From positions 1 through 64,000 of the IMG/VR virus record IMGVR_UViG_3300044640_001367: a stretch of DNA of 64,000 nt; one strand, given 5' to 3'. The notes under the pieces were generated by a model that had not been told where the DNA came from, searched no databases, and saw only the letters and a program-made list of their open reading frames with translations. Below, in pieces: positions 54,314-61,846 of the stretch. The position numbers were made by a program, and so were the translations under genes. The number at the start of each line of letters is the position of its first letter. Position 1 is the stretch's first letter. Source of the stretch: a virus.

Positions 54314-54318
54314 ATATC

Positions 54319-54326
54319 AATAAATA
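54319..54326 (-). promoter_or_regulatory. late-promoter-like octamer (variant TATTTATT)
   Basis: TATTTATT on the minus strand, ending five bases before the ATG at 54313. It is divergent from the element at 54360. Confidence 0.45.
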
Positions 54327-54359
54327 TAAAATATTTTGATATATTTACGTTTTTAATTA

Positions 54360-54367
54360 TATTTATT
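54360..54367 (+). promoter_or_regulatory. late-promoter-like octamer (variant TATTTATT) for scaffold-capsid unit
   Basis: TATTTATT about 100 bases upstream of the scaffold ATG. The leader begins with a perfect hairpin ACATCA-TTCTT-TGATGT (54376-54392), which may protect the 5' end of this highly used message, and ends with AAGAAAGG at 54449-54456. No ORF is seen in the 156-base gap. Confidence 0.45.
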
Positions 54368-54468
54368 ATTCAAATACATCATTCTTTGATGTGACAGCGA
54401 TTTATCTTCTTTGGAGTTCTTCAATAGCTTCATAAACAAATAACAATAAGAAAGGCAGAAATATAATT

Positions 54469-55554
54469 ATGAGCGATCTATTAAAAGAAAGTATTGCGGA
54501 TGCAAAGGCTGTTCGTGAAACAGCATTGGCAAATGCAAAAACCTTCCTTGAAGAAAGTTTTGCAAACAGTATGAAAGAAATGTTTGCGGACAAACTCAAA
54601 GAAGAAATGGCAGAAGAATCAACCGAAGAAGAAGAAGGTAAGATTGAAGAAAAGCTTGCATCTTCTAACATTGGTAAAAATGATGGTTTAACAGCTAAGA
54701 CTTCTAAGCCAGCAAATCCATCTACACTCAAGTCTACATCTTCAAACGGTAAACAAGAATTTGATGTTAAACTTGAAGAAGAAGCTTCATCTGAAGAAGG
54801 CGATGAAGTAACTAGTGAAGAACTAGATGAAATTCTAGCTGAATTAGAAGGCGAAGTATCTGACGAAATGCACAGTCAAGGTTCTTCTGAAACACCCGAT
54901 ACAGGTGAAGAAATGGGCGAAGACATGGGTGATATTAATCTAGACGAACTTCTTGCTGAACTAGAAGCTGAAGATCCTTCTGCACTAGCTCCAGCTCCAG
55001 CTCCAGCTCCTGTTGCTCCTGATGCTCAAGCACCTGTAGATCAAGTACCTGCAGCTCCCGCTCCAGCACAAGTTCCATCTCCTTCTGAAGGAGGATATGC
55101 AGACGAAGTTTCCGCCGAAGAAATGGCAGAAGCTTTGGTCGCTATCAACGAAGAAAACGAATCTCTTAAGAAACATTTATCAGAAGCTCTAAGCACTGTT
55201 AAGTTTATGAAGGGCGTTCTATCTGAAACCAACCTATTGAATGCTAAGTTGCTTTATACCAACAAGTTGTTCAAAGGTAAGAGTTTAACCGAAGATCAAA
55301 AACTTAAGATCATTAACACTTTCGACTTGACCAGAAACATCCGTGAAGTCAAGTTGGCATATACAGTTTTAGCCGAATCATTTAATTCCGGTGCATCAGT
55401 TGTCAAGAAAAAAACCAATACAACTGCTCACACTATCACCGAAGGTTTGGCAAGCAAACAAGTATCATCAACTAAGCCAGTATCTACTATTGTAGAACCA
55501 CACGCTGACGAGATGACTTCAAGATTCCAAAAACTCGCAGGAATCAAGAAGTAA
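54469..55554 (+). CDS. gp22: prohead core scaffold protein, T4 gp22-like
   Basis: 361 residues, extremely acidic (many EE/EEE runs), with an Ala/Pro-rich section (residues 162-200) and a helical C-terminal half (about 205-360) that includes LAKLLYTNKLFKGKSL-like sequence and ends LAGIKK. Composition, helix content and place directly before the capsid gene identify the T4 gp22-type scaffold (269 aa in T4). The start MSDLLKESIADAK fits protease cleavage at L-K-E. It forms the prohead core and is degraded by gp21 during maturation. It shows the same biased codon use as capsid and sheath. Confidence 0.88.
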   Translation: MSDLLKESIADAKAVRETALANAKTFLEESFANSMKEMFADKLKEEMAEESTEEEEGKIEEKLASSNIGKNDGLTAKTSKPANPSTLKSTSSNGKQEFDVKLEEEASSEEGDEVTSEELDEILAELEGEVSDEMHSQGSSETPDTGEEMGEDMGDINLDELLAELEAEDPSALAPAPAPAPVAPDAQAPVDQVPAAPAPAQVPSPSEGGYADEVSAEEMAEALVAINEENESLKKHLSEALSTVKFMKGVLSETNLLNAKLLYTNKLFKGKSLTEDQKLKIINTFDLTRNIREVKLAYTVLAESFNSGASVVKKKTNTTAHTITEGLASKQVSSTKPVSTIVEPHADEMTSRFQKLAGIKK

Positions 55555-55607
55555 AATTAGTTTGCGAGTAAAAACCTAACAGTAATTAAATAAAGAAAGA
55601 TACAAAT

Positions 55608-57446
55608 ATGAGTATGGATATTAAAAGTCTATTGACAAACAATATGAATCCACAGGCCAAATTAATGGCAGAAACACGTGGACTACAAGGCAAATGGGAA
55701 AAGACAGGCCTCCTAGAAGGTTGCAAAGGTGTTGAAAAAGCACATATGTCAATCCTATTAGAAAATCAAGCAAAACAATTGCTTGACGAAGCAACCACAA
55801 CTGGTACATCTACCAGTTCAGAACAATGGGCTGGCGTAGCTCTTCCATTGGTTCGTCGTGTGTTTGCTGAAATCGCTGCGAAGGAATTCGTAAGCGTTCA
55901 ACCAATGAATCTACCATCTGGTCTAATCTTCTATCTAGACTTCAAGTATGGTACTAACGCTCCTGGTTCAGATTTGCGCAACTTGAACAACGGTAGTTCT
56001 GTAACTACCCGCGCCGGTAAGCAATTGAACGACAGTTTGTTTGGTGGTACAGGCAAGAAATTGGGTTCAACTGATAGCGCAGTACGTGGTTTATACGGCC
56101 AAGGTGCTTTTGCATATTCAGTTCGTCCAGTAAGTAGTTCCGCTATTACAATCACGTATTCATCAGGAGCAACCAATAACGGTGGTACAATTCAAACCGC
56201 TTCTTGGAATGACGTACAATTTGATGCTGAATTGAGTGGTTCCGTGGTAGCTAAGAAATTGTTTAAAGTAATCTTGAATCACGATGATAATAATACCCCT
56301 GTATCAAGTTACGGAAATCTATACAACGTTGACTTGAATGCAGTGCGTTCATTCAACTTGATCTCAGGTTCAGGTGCGACCAATCCAGGCGCACTCATTA
56401 AAAACGGTGTGGTGTTGAACACTTACAGCAAAGCGGTCAATACTGGTAGTTTGAGCAATCCATTCTATCAAACTGTATACATCGTATCCGCTTCACAGAG
56501 TACATTCGCTGGCGCCGCCTCCGGTCCAAGACTTAAATTGATCTATAGTCTACAACCTACGGACAACCTACGTGGTGACTTTGAAGCTGGTAAGACACCA
56601 GGTGAAGGTTCTGGTACAGCTGCTAACGTTGCTACTCAAAGCATCGACACTGATATCAGTATCCCAGAAGTTAACTTGGTACTAAACAGCGAACCAATCG
56701 TTGCTAAGACCCGTAAACTAAAGGCAGTCTGGACCCCAGAATTAGCGCAAGACTTGAACGCATATCACTCTATTGATGCAGAAGCAGAATTGACTGCTCT
56801 GTTGAGTGAATACGTATCTATGGAAATCGATCTAGAAATCCTAGAAATGTTGAACGGTGCCGTTCAAGGTATAACTACCGAAGCTTGGTCCGCCCAAATC
56901 GGTGTTGAATTCAGCAAGGGATTGAATGCAACTACTGGTGACGCAGTATTCACACGTAATGCAAATGCTTCTGCAAATCGTACAGCTTACGTTAAGAGCA
57001 CTTGGTTCCAAACTCTTGGTAACAAGATTCAAAAGGTATCTAACACAATCCAAAAATTGACCCTCCGTGGTGGTGCTAACTTCTTGGTCGTAAGTCCAGA
57101 CGTAGCAACCATCTTGGAATCAATTCCAGGATATGTAGTAAACACCGATGGTGACAGTGCTAAGTTCGCAATGGGCGTTGCACGTGTTGGTAGCTTCGCA
57201 AGTCGCTTCCAAGTTTACAAGAACCCATATATGACCGATAATATCGTATTGGTTGGTTTCCGTGGAAATAACTTCCTAGAAACAGGCGCAGTATATGCTC
57301 CTTATATCCCACTAATCCAAACTCCATTGGTCTATGATCCAGTGAACTTCACTCCACGTAGAGGTGTAATGACCCGCTACGCTAAGAAGGTCGTGCGCCC
57401 AGAGTTCTATGGAAAAGTTATTATCGGTGATCTCGATACCGTATAA
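55608..57446 (+). CDS. gp23: major capsid protein, T4 gp23-like
   Basis: 612 residues (T4 gp23: 521). The N-terminal 61 residues are a helical propeptide; QLLDEATTTG gives an (L/I)-x-E site with cleavage predicted after Glu61, matching T4 cleavage after residue 65. The HK97-type body starts with WAGVALPLVRRVFAEI and VSVQPMNLPSGLIFYLDF. The C-terminal part includes GGANFLVVSPDVATILES and a final ...PLVYDPVNFTPRRGVMTRYAKK. A 100-residue insertion around 165-300 may be the surface domain. Codons are strongly biased toward C-ending and AAG/CGT types, as for an abundant protein. A GAAA terminator follows. Confidence 0.96.
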   Translation: MSMDIKSLLTNNMNPQAKLMAETRGLQGKWEKTGLLEGCKGVEKAHMSILLENQAKQLLDEATTTGTSTSSEQWAGVALPLVRRVFAEIAAKEFVSVQPMNLPSGLIFYLDFKYGTNAPGSDLRNLNNGSSVTTRAGKQLNDSLFGGTGKKLGSTDSAVRGLYGQGAFAYSVRPVSSSAITITYSSGATNNGGTIQTASWNDVQFDAELSGSVVAKKLFKVILNHDDNNTPVSSYGNLYNVDLNAVRSFNLISGSGATNPGALIKNGVVLNTYSKAVNTGSLSNPFYQTVYIVSASQSTFAGAASGPRLKLIYSLQPTDNLRGDFEAGKTPGEGSGTAANVATQSIDTDISIPEVNLVLNSEPIVAKTRKLKAVWTPELAQDLNAYHSIDAEAELTALLSEYVSMEIDLEILEMLNGAVQGITTEAWSAQIGVEFSKGLNATTGDAVFTRNANASANRTAYVKSTWFQTLGNKIQKVSNTIQKLTLRGGANFLVVSPDVATILESIPGYVVNTDGDSAKFAMGVARVGSFASRFQVYKNPYMTDNIVLVGFRGNNFLETGAVYAPYIPLIQTPLVYDPVNFTPRRGVMTRYAKKVVRPEFYGKVIIGDLDTV

Positions 57447-57470
57447 TACTTAGTAGAAATAAAATAACTC

Positions 57471-57499
57471 AAAAACCCCAACGAAAGTTGGGGTTTTTT
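57471..57499. terminator. bidirectional terminator between capsid gene and minus-strand operon
   Basis: Perfect 12-bp stem AAAAACCCCAAC / GTTGGGGTTTTT around GAAA (57483-57486), with a T-run on the plus strand. Read from the minus strand it also ends in TTTTT (complement of 57471-57475), so it can stop both the capsid transcript and the converging minus-strand operon. Confidence 0.9.
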
Positions 57500-57505
57500 C
57501 TTGCA

Positions 57506-58279
57506 CTAATCGAAAAATTCGTTGGTATTTTCTACAACGATTTCTTGCACTTCTTCTTTGAACGAAGTATCTTTGGGATAAGGTAGAACTTTATGTTTAA
57601 GAGATTTAACCAGTTTCTTATTTTCTATCTTGTTGCTTATAAACTTGATATAACGATGTTTACCGCTTTCACGTTTGCGCCAAAATGTTCTACCAATACG
57701 TTCTTTTAGTTTATCTACACTGTGTGTTTTCCAACGTGCATATACACTTCTACTATGTATCCAATCATATTCAGTGGGGCCAATTAAACTAACACTATAG
57801 TTAGGCATCAGTGCAATATCCACATAGTTATCACCTTGATATACAAATCCAGTTGCTTGATATATTGTTCCAACGTGACCAGCTTCACTATCCGCGTAAC
57901 TAAGAATACATTTTATTTGTGGATAATCTGTGTTTAATAATCTAAAACTTTCAGCTATACAATAGCTTTCTATATTTTTACCATAACCATCTGCAATCCA
58001 CAGTCGTGTTAATTCCAACACATTGTTATTAGTAAGTAGAGGACATATGCTGGTACTTGCATTTCTACCCACGGCATTTCCATATACTAATACACCTATT
58101 AGGCGTTCGTTAAAACCACCAAAGAATGTGCTTTCAATATACTCTTTATAATAAACTCCATAAGCTACAGTACAAAGAGACCATTTGTGTGTATAATGGT
58201 TTTTTTCAATAAGAGTTTTTGCAACATTCTTATTGATACTTTTGAGATAAAGCAATGAGGTATCACAATATTCGGACAT
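57506..58279 (-). CDS. Mom-like GNAT acyltransferase (DNA base modification)
   Basis: 257 residues. The region 14-160 has the pattern of phage Mom-family proteins: IEKNHYTHKWS at the start, LIGVLVYGNAVGR, LELTRLWIADGYGKN, ESFRLLNTDYPQI, and the highly characteristic SYADSEAGHVGTIYQATGF with following YQG. Mu Mom converts adenine to a carbamoylmethyl-type modified base using a GNAT-like fold, which protects DNA from restriction. The remaining 95 residues are basic and may contact DNA. An SD-like GGGGGA stands right before the ATG. It is the last gene of the minus-strand operon and ends next to the bidirectional terminator. I am confident in the family pattern, less so in the exact chemistry. 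Confidence 0.8.
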   Translation of the reverse strand: MSEYCDTSLLYLKSINKNVAKTLIEKNHYTHKWSLCTVAYGVYYKEYIESTFFGGFNERLIGVLVYGNAVGRNASTSICPLLTNNNVLELTRLWIADGYGKNIESYCIAESFRLLNTDYPQIKCILSYADSEAGHVGTIYQATGFVYQGDNYVDIALMPNYSVSLIGPTEYDWIHSRSVYARWKTHSVDKLKERIGRTFWRKRESGKHRYIKFISNKIENKKLVKSLKHKVLPYPKDTSFKEEVQEIVVENTNEFFD

Positions 58280-58316
58280 TCCCCCATTATAAACCTATAA
58301 TAAAGAATGTCAACAT

Positions 58317-58529
58317 TTATATTAAATAAAACAAGCCTTTTGAATTATAAACTACAATTCTGATCTTGGTATCGTTATCTTTAATGATACCGAGTTTATC
58401 TGAAATTTGAAATGGACCTGGATGATTACTTGTACGTACACCCATTACTTTATCTTTTATTTTATATACATCCAAATCTGTATTAACAACACTTGCGTGA
58501 TATTGTCTTCCCAAAGGTATCATTTTCAT
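58317..58529 (-). CDS. small protein coupled to the cyclase gene (70 aa)
   Basis: 70 residues, starting MKMIPLGRQYHASVVNTDLD and probably a small beta-domain (VVNTDLDVYKIKDKVM...RIVVYNSKGLFYLI). Its ATG at 58529 overlaps the TGA of the cyclase gene (ATGA), the classic arrangement for translational coupling. A second in-frame ATG two codons later could also serve. No family is recognised. Coupling to the cyclase suggests a functional link, for example as a regulator or subunit. Confidence 0.7.
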   Translation of the reverse strand: MKMIPLGRQYHASVVNTDLDVYKIKDKVMGVRTSNHPGPFQISDKLGIIKDNDTKIRIVVYNSKGLFYLI

Positions 58530-60304
58530 AATGGTTTATTTGTTGTTGGTTCTGCTTTTTTTACTCTACTTGATGGAAATTCTTTGTTACCAAACTCGGT
58601 ACCGTGTAAACTGTACAAATGCATTATTACACCGTGTTTTACAATTACATCCCCCAAATCATTTACCAAAACGTATGCTGGTCTATCATATTTCAACATT
58701 ACAGCTGAACTAACTAATAAATGATTTGTTTCACCCGCATCCATTACTCTTTGAGCATAATTGATTCCATCACCGCTTATATTAAGATTTCCATTGATAT
58801 CTTCCATTGGAATTACAGGTCCACAGTGTACACCCATTCTCATTTGTAAGTCGGGTCTATCTTTTACTGCTTTAGCTATAGCAACGGCACAATTCATTGC
58901 ATCTTCTAGATACGTGAAAAATCCCATTACCATACCATCTCCGGTGGGTAATATAATCAACTTTTCAAGAGCATTAGCTGTTTTATATTGCATTGTAGAT
59001 TTAACTAGTGTACCCAAGTCTTTACAAGCCTTCTTTTGTTCATCTGTGGTTTTTTTACTGTAAGCCACAATATCCATAAAGAATATGAAACCTTCTTGTT
59101 CAGTATCTAATTGTAATCGTCCTGATTTGACTTCCACGTCGATCTTGTCAACTTTACGAACTATTTGTTTAACTGGTTTTGGTACTTCAACCTTTGGTTG
59201 TTCTTCTTTCTTTTCTACAACCGGCATATTCTTTAATTTTAAAAAGTCTTTCCAGTTAATCTTTTTTGTTGGTGCATCTTTCTTTTTTGGTTCTTTTGCA
59301 GTCTGTTCTGCTTCTAGTTTCTTTATTGCTTCTTCTTCACGATTGCGTTTTTCAATGAATAACGCAATTTGTTTCTTAACTTCATCTGTAATATAAATGT
59401 TTACATCTTTACCATTACCACCCGTATCGTGTTTCTTCTTTCTTAAAGCACCTTTGGCTTGTAAATAACTTTGCATTTCTACATTGCCTGTCTTGAATGC
59501 AATGTCTAACGGAGCAATTTCTCCCTTAAAATCTGCACCATTAACATTTGCACCCAAATGTACCAAAAACTCCGTCATATCAACATCGTTAGCATTAACG
59601 GCGTAATGTAATGGCATCCATCCATTCTTTTCATCTCTACCATTAATTTTACCGTCTTTATCAAAAAATGACTGTACACCTTCAAAATCACCGGTTTCAG
59701 CACAAAAATGAATATTAACACCACCAGCAGATTTAGCGCCATTTTTATTTAACAACTTAACAATTTCACCTCTATTAACATTGGATAACACATCTATTGG
59801 ATTGTTTTTACCTAAGAAATCTTTCTTGTTGACATCAGCACCTTTAACAATTAAATATTCAACCAAATGTTTTTGTCCATAATTAACCGCATAGTGTAGT
59901 GCTGTCCAACCTTTACCAGCGTCAACTTCATTGATATCTTGTTTTTTACTCAACATTTCTTCAATAGAAACAATATCACCATTCTTAGCAGCCAAATGAA
60001 AACTGCTACCACTACTATATTTTGCACCTCGACCTTGCAATAATTCTGAAATGTGTTTAAACCCTTTTTGTTCAGATATATCTAATGCAGTATTTTTGCT
60101 TGTCCAATCTTTTACATTTACATCGGCGCCACGATTTAATAACAATTTGACTATTTCTATTTGATTTTCTTCTACTGCAACAACCAATGGTGGATTGCCG
60201 GTATCGTCATCTCTCTGATTAACGTCTATTTTTTCTTTTTCGATGCAATTGTATACGTTATCATACAACCCTCGTTTAATGTGGGTAAAAATATTGATTG
60301 CCAT
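58526..60304 (-). CDS. ankyrin-repeat class III nucleotide cyclase
   Basis: 592 residues. Residues 30-285 hold about six ankyrin repeats in three larger units (PPLVVAVEENQIEIVKLLLN, WTALHYAVNYGQKHLVEYLI, WMPLHYAVNANDVDMTEFLV). A charged linker (310-400) leads to a class III adenylyl/guanylyl cyclase catalytic domain at 404-565: FFMDIVAYS with metal ligand Asp411, LPTGDGMVMGFF with Asp456, MRMGVHCGPV, and ISGDGINYAQRVMDAG with Asn515 and Arg519 for transition-state binding. All core residues are kept, so it should be active. The usual purine-specifying Lys/Asp appear as Leu and Asn, as in a bacterial subfamily with LPTGDG. Ankyrins likely bind a partner. A cyclase encoded in a phage structural region is very unusual. 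Confidence 0.9.
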   Translation of the reverse strand: MAINIFTHIKRGLYDNVYNCIEKEKIDVNQRDDDTGNPPLVVAVEENQIEIVKLLLNRGADVNVKDWTSKNTALDISEQKGFKHISELLQGRGAKYSSGSSFHLAAKNGDIVSIEEMLSKKQDINEVDAGKGWTALHYAVNYGQKHLVEYLIVKGADVNKKDFLGKNNPIDVLSNVNRGEIVKLLNKNGAKSAGGVNIHFCAETGDFEGVQSFFDKDGKINGRDEKNGWMPLHYAVNANDVDMTEFLVHLGANVNGADFKGEIAPLDIAFKTGNVEMQSYLQAKGALRKKKHDTGGNGKDVNIYITDEVKKQIALFIEKRNREEEAIKKLEAEQTAKEPKKKDAPTKKINWKDFLKLKNMPVVEKKEEQPKVEVPKPVKQIVRKVDKIDVEVKSGRLQLDTEQEGFIFFMDIVAYSKKTTDEQKKACKDLGTLVKSTMQYKTANALEKLIILPTGDGMVMGFFTYLEDAMNCAVAIAKAVKDRPDLQMRMGVHCGPVIPMEDINGNLNISGDGINYAQRVMDAGETNHLLVSSAVMLKYDRPAYVLVNDLGDVIVKHGVIMHLYSLHGTEFGNKEFPSSRVKKAEPTTNKPL

Positions 60305-60311
60305 AAGTAAA

Positions 60312-60701
60312 TTAGTCTTGTTTGTTTTCTTTTTTGAAACGAGCCAAATCCAACTGAGGTAGTGGTTTTTCTATATTTAGACCGGCCAATCTTTCATTTT
60401 GAATAACTAATTTACTGCCACCTACAACCTTACCATCTACTACATCATATATAAAGAATACCGTTTTGGTTAAACCTACACGTACAATTCTTCCTGGTTT
60501 ACCATCAACATATACAACGTCATCTTCTTTATAATCGGATCCAATAAACATAAAAAGCGCAGCTGCTAACTTTTCAATGCTTGATTTGAATATTAGAATT
60601 ACTAAACCGGCTAAGAACATCCAGACATATTTGCCTGTCATATCTTGCGCTGTTGATTCTAATACTTTTTCTGAAATTACTTGTACAGTATTTGTGTCCA
60701 T
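60312..60701 (-). CDS. minimal MscS-like membrane protein
   Basis: 129 residues. One membrane segment (about 26-43, VWMFLAGLVILIFKSSIEK) runs into ...EKLAAALFMFIGSDYKEDDV, VYVDGKPGRIVRVGLTKT and LVIQNERLAGLNIEK. This follows the order of MscS: TM3 with the LAAG-type kink, then the beta-domain with G-x-(A/P)-G-x-V and the (I/L)-x-N-x-x-(L/I) strand. The other MscS helices and the C-terminal basket are missing, so it is a reduced pore-like protein. The start is seven bases from the downstream cyclase gene's start, so both are made from one message. A membrane effector role for the cyclase is plausible but inferred. Confidence 0.7.
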   Translation of the reverse strand: MDTNTVQVISEKVLESTAQDMTGKYVWMFLAGLVILIFKSSIEKLAAALFMFIGSDYKEDDVVYVDGKPGRIVRVGLTKTVFFIYDVVDGKVVGGSKLVIQNERLAGLNIEKPLPQLDLARFKKENKQD

Positions 60702-60770
60702 ATTTGTTTTTGGTTATTTAAAACGAGTTTAACACCTAAAACAATTATATAATAAATATATTTAATTATC

Positions 60771-61736
60771 TCACTTCGTCCACTTTTGTTCTTTCAAGAT
60801 ATCATCAATCAAATCTTTTTCAGAGTTGTCCATTTCTTTGTCAAATCTCTTTAACACTTCGGTCAATGGATATACTCTGTCAGGAGATTCTTTTTGCTTT
60901 TCTTTGAGTTCTTGAATTACATCAACTATCTTAGTAAGTGGGGACTTATATTCATCAACTTTGTCTTTTGAAGCAAAGTTAGATATTTCAAATGCATGTG
61001 GAGTTAATACTTTTACCAAACTTAATAGTCCGGATCCGATCATATTGAATATACTAAATACTGCACCAGCTGCTGGATGTACTGTTGCTAATATTCTAAG
61101 TATAACGAATACTACAACAAATATGATAATTGCGGTTAAAGCACTAATAAAGAACTTTTTTAAACCCCAAAATACAGCATTTAATCCAAACATACCACTC
61201 ATTGTATCAAGTGTAGCCTTGCTTTGATCTGCTTCTTTTGCAATTTCTTTTGCTTTATCAGTCATTTGCCAAAGTTCATCATCATACTTTTCTTTTAAAG
61301 CAGACTTTTCTTTTTGTAATTTGTTTATGATTTCGTCCCGTTGTGATAATAATTGATCACCTTTTTTTCGTTCTTCAGCTACTTGAGAATTAAGCAGATC
61401 AACTGTAGCTTTAATTCTTTTAATTTCATCTATGTGTGGAGAACCAACGATAGAAATTACTCGTTCATTCAAAGATTTAGCTGTTTCTACTTGTATAGGC
61501 GCATTAGTTACTTGACTTAACGAATGTTGAATACCAATTGATAAAGAAGAAGTTTGTACTATTTTACCTTTTTCTACTTTTTCCAATTCTACCATTGTAT
61601 TGTCTACTTTGGCTTCTTGTTTTGCAACGGCATCTTGTGCCACACTAACTTGCTTTGCTGATTTAACCTCTGATGAAATACATCCAGTTAATATCAAAAT
61701 TACAATAGTATAAAACAGTTGCTTTTTAAAGTTCAT
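60771..61736 (-). CDS. lipoprotein with coiled coil and two membrane segments
   Basis: 321 residues. The N-terminus MNFKKQLFYTIVILILTGCI is a lipoprotein signal with lipobox L-T-G-C (Cys19). A coiled coil (about 25-185) follows, then two hydrophobic segments (about 192-216 and 222-245), then a cytoplasm-type charged helix ending LKEQKWTK. A lipid anchor plus internal membrane helices is an odd mix; it may span the periplasm. It opens the minus-strand operon behind a TATAAATA element (plus-strand view) and precedes the MscS-like gene by 69 bases. Possible roles are superinfection exclusion, lysis control, or sensing for the cyclase; none is proven. Confidence 0.75.
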   Translation of the reverse strand: MNFKKQLFYTIVILILTGCISSEVKSAKQVSVAQDAVAKQEAKVDNTMVELEKVEKGKIVQTSSLSIGIQHSLSQVTNAPIQVETAKSLNERVISIVGSPHIDEIKRIKATVDLLNSQVAEERKKGDQLLSQRDEIINKLQKEKSALKEKYDDELWQMTDKAKEIAKEADQSKATLDTMSGMFGLNAVFWGLKKFFISALTAIIIFVVVFVILRILATVHPAAGAVFSIFNMIGSGLLSLVKVLTPHAFEISNFASKDKVDEYKSPLTKIVDVIQELKEKQKESPDRVYPLTEVLKRFDKEMDNSEKDLIDDILKEQKWTK

Positions 61737-61740
61737 ATAA

Positions 61741-61748
61741 TATAAATA
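61741..61748 (-). promoter_or_regulatory. late-promoter-like octamer TATTTATA for minus-strand operon
   Basis: Plus-strand TATAAATA, i.e. TATTTATA on the minus strand, ending four bases before the ATG at 61736. It is the only such element for the five-gene operon. Confidence 0.6.
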
Positions 61749-61770
61749 TTACTTTTTATAATAAAACTGA

Positions 61771-61778
61771 TATTTATA
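61771..61778 (+). promoter_or_regulatory. late-promoter-like octamer TATTTATA
   Basis: Exact TATTTATA 68 bases before the ATG at 61847, divergent from the element at 61741. Confidence 0.5.
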
Positions 61779-61846
61779 CTCAAAGAAAAGTATAACCGTG
61801 TAATAAAAGGTAACGGCAGTTGAAAAGTAAGAATAACAAAACACAT

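Noticed and set aside
58761-59396. Two plus-strand ORFs of about 100 codons inside the cyclase gene
   Set aside because: Both lie antisense to clear ankyrin/cyclase coding sequence whose motifs are intact.
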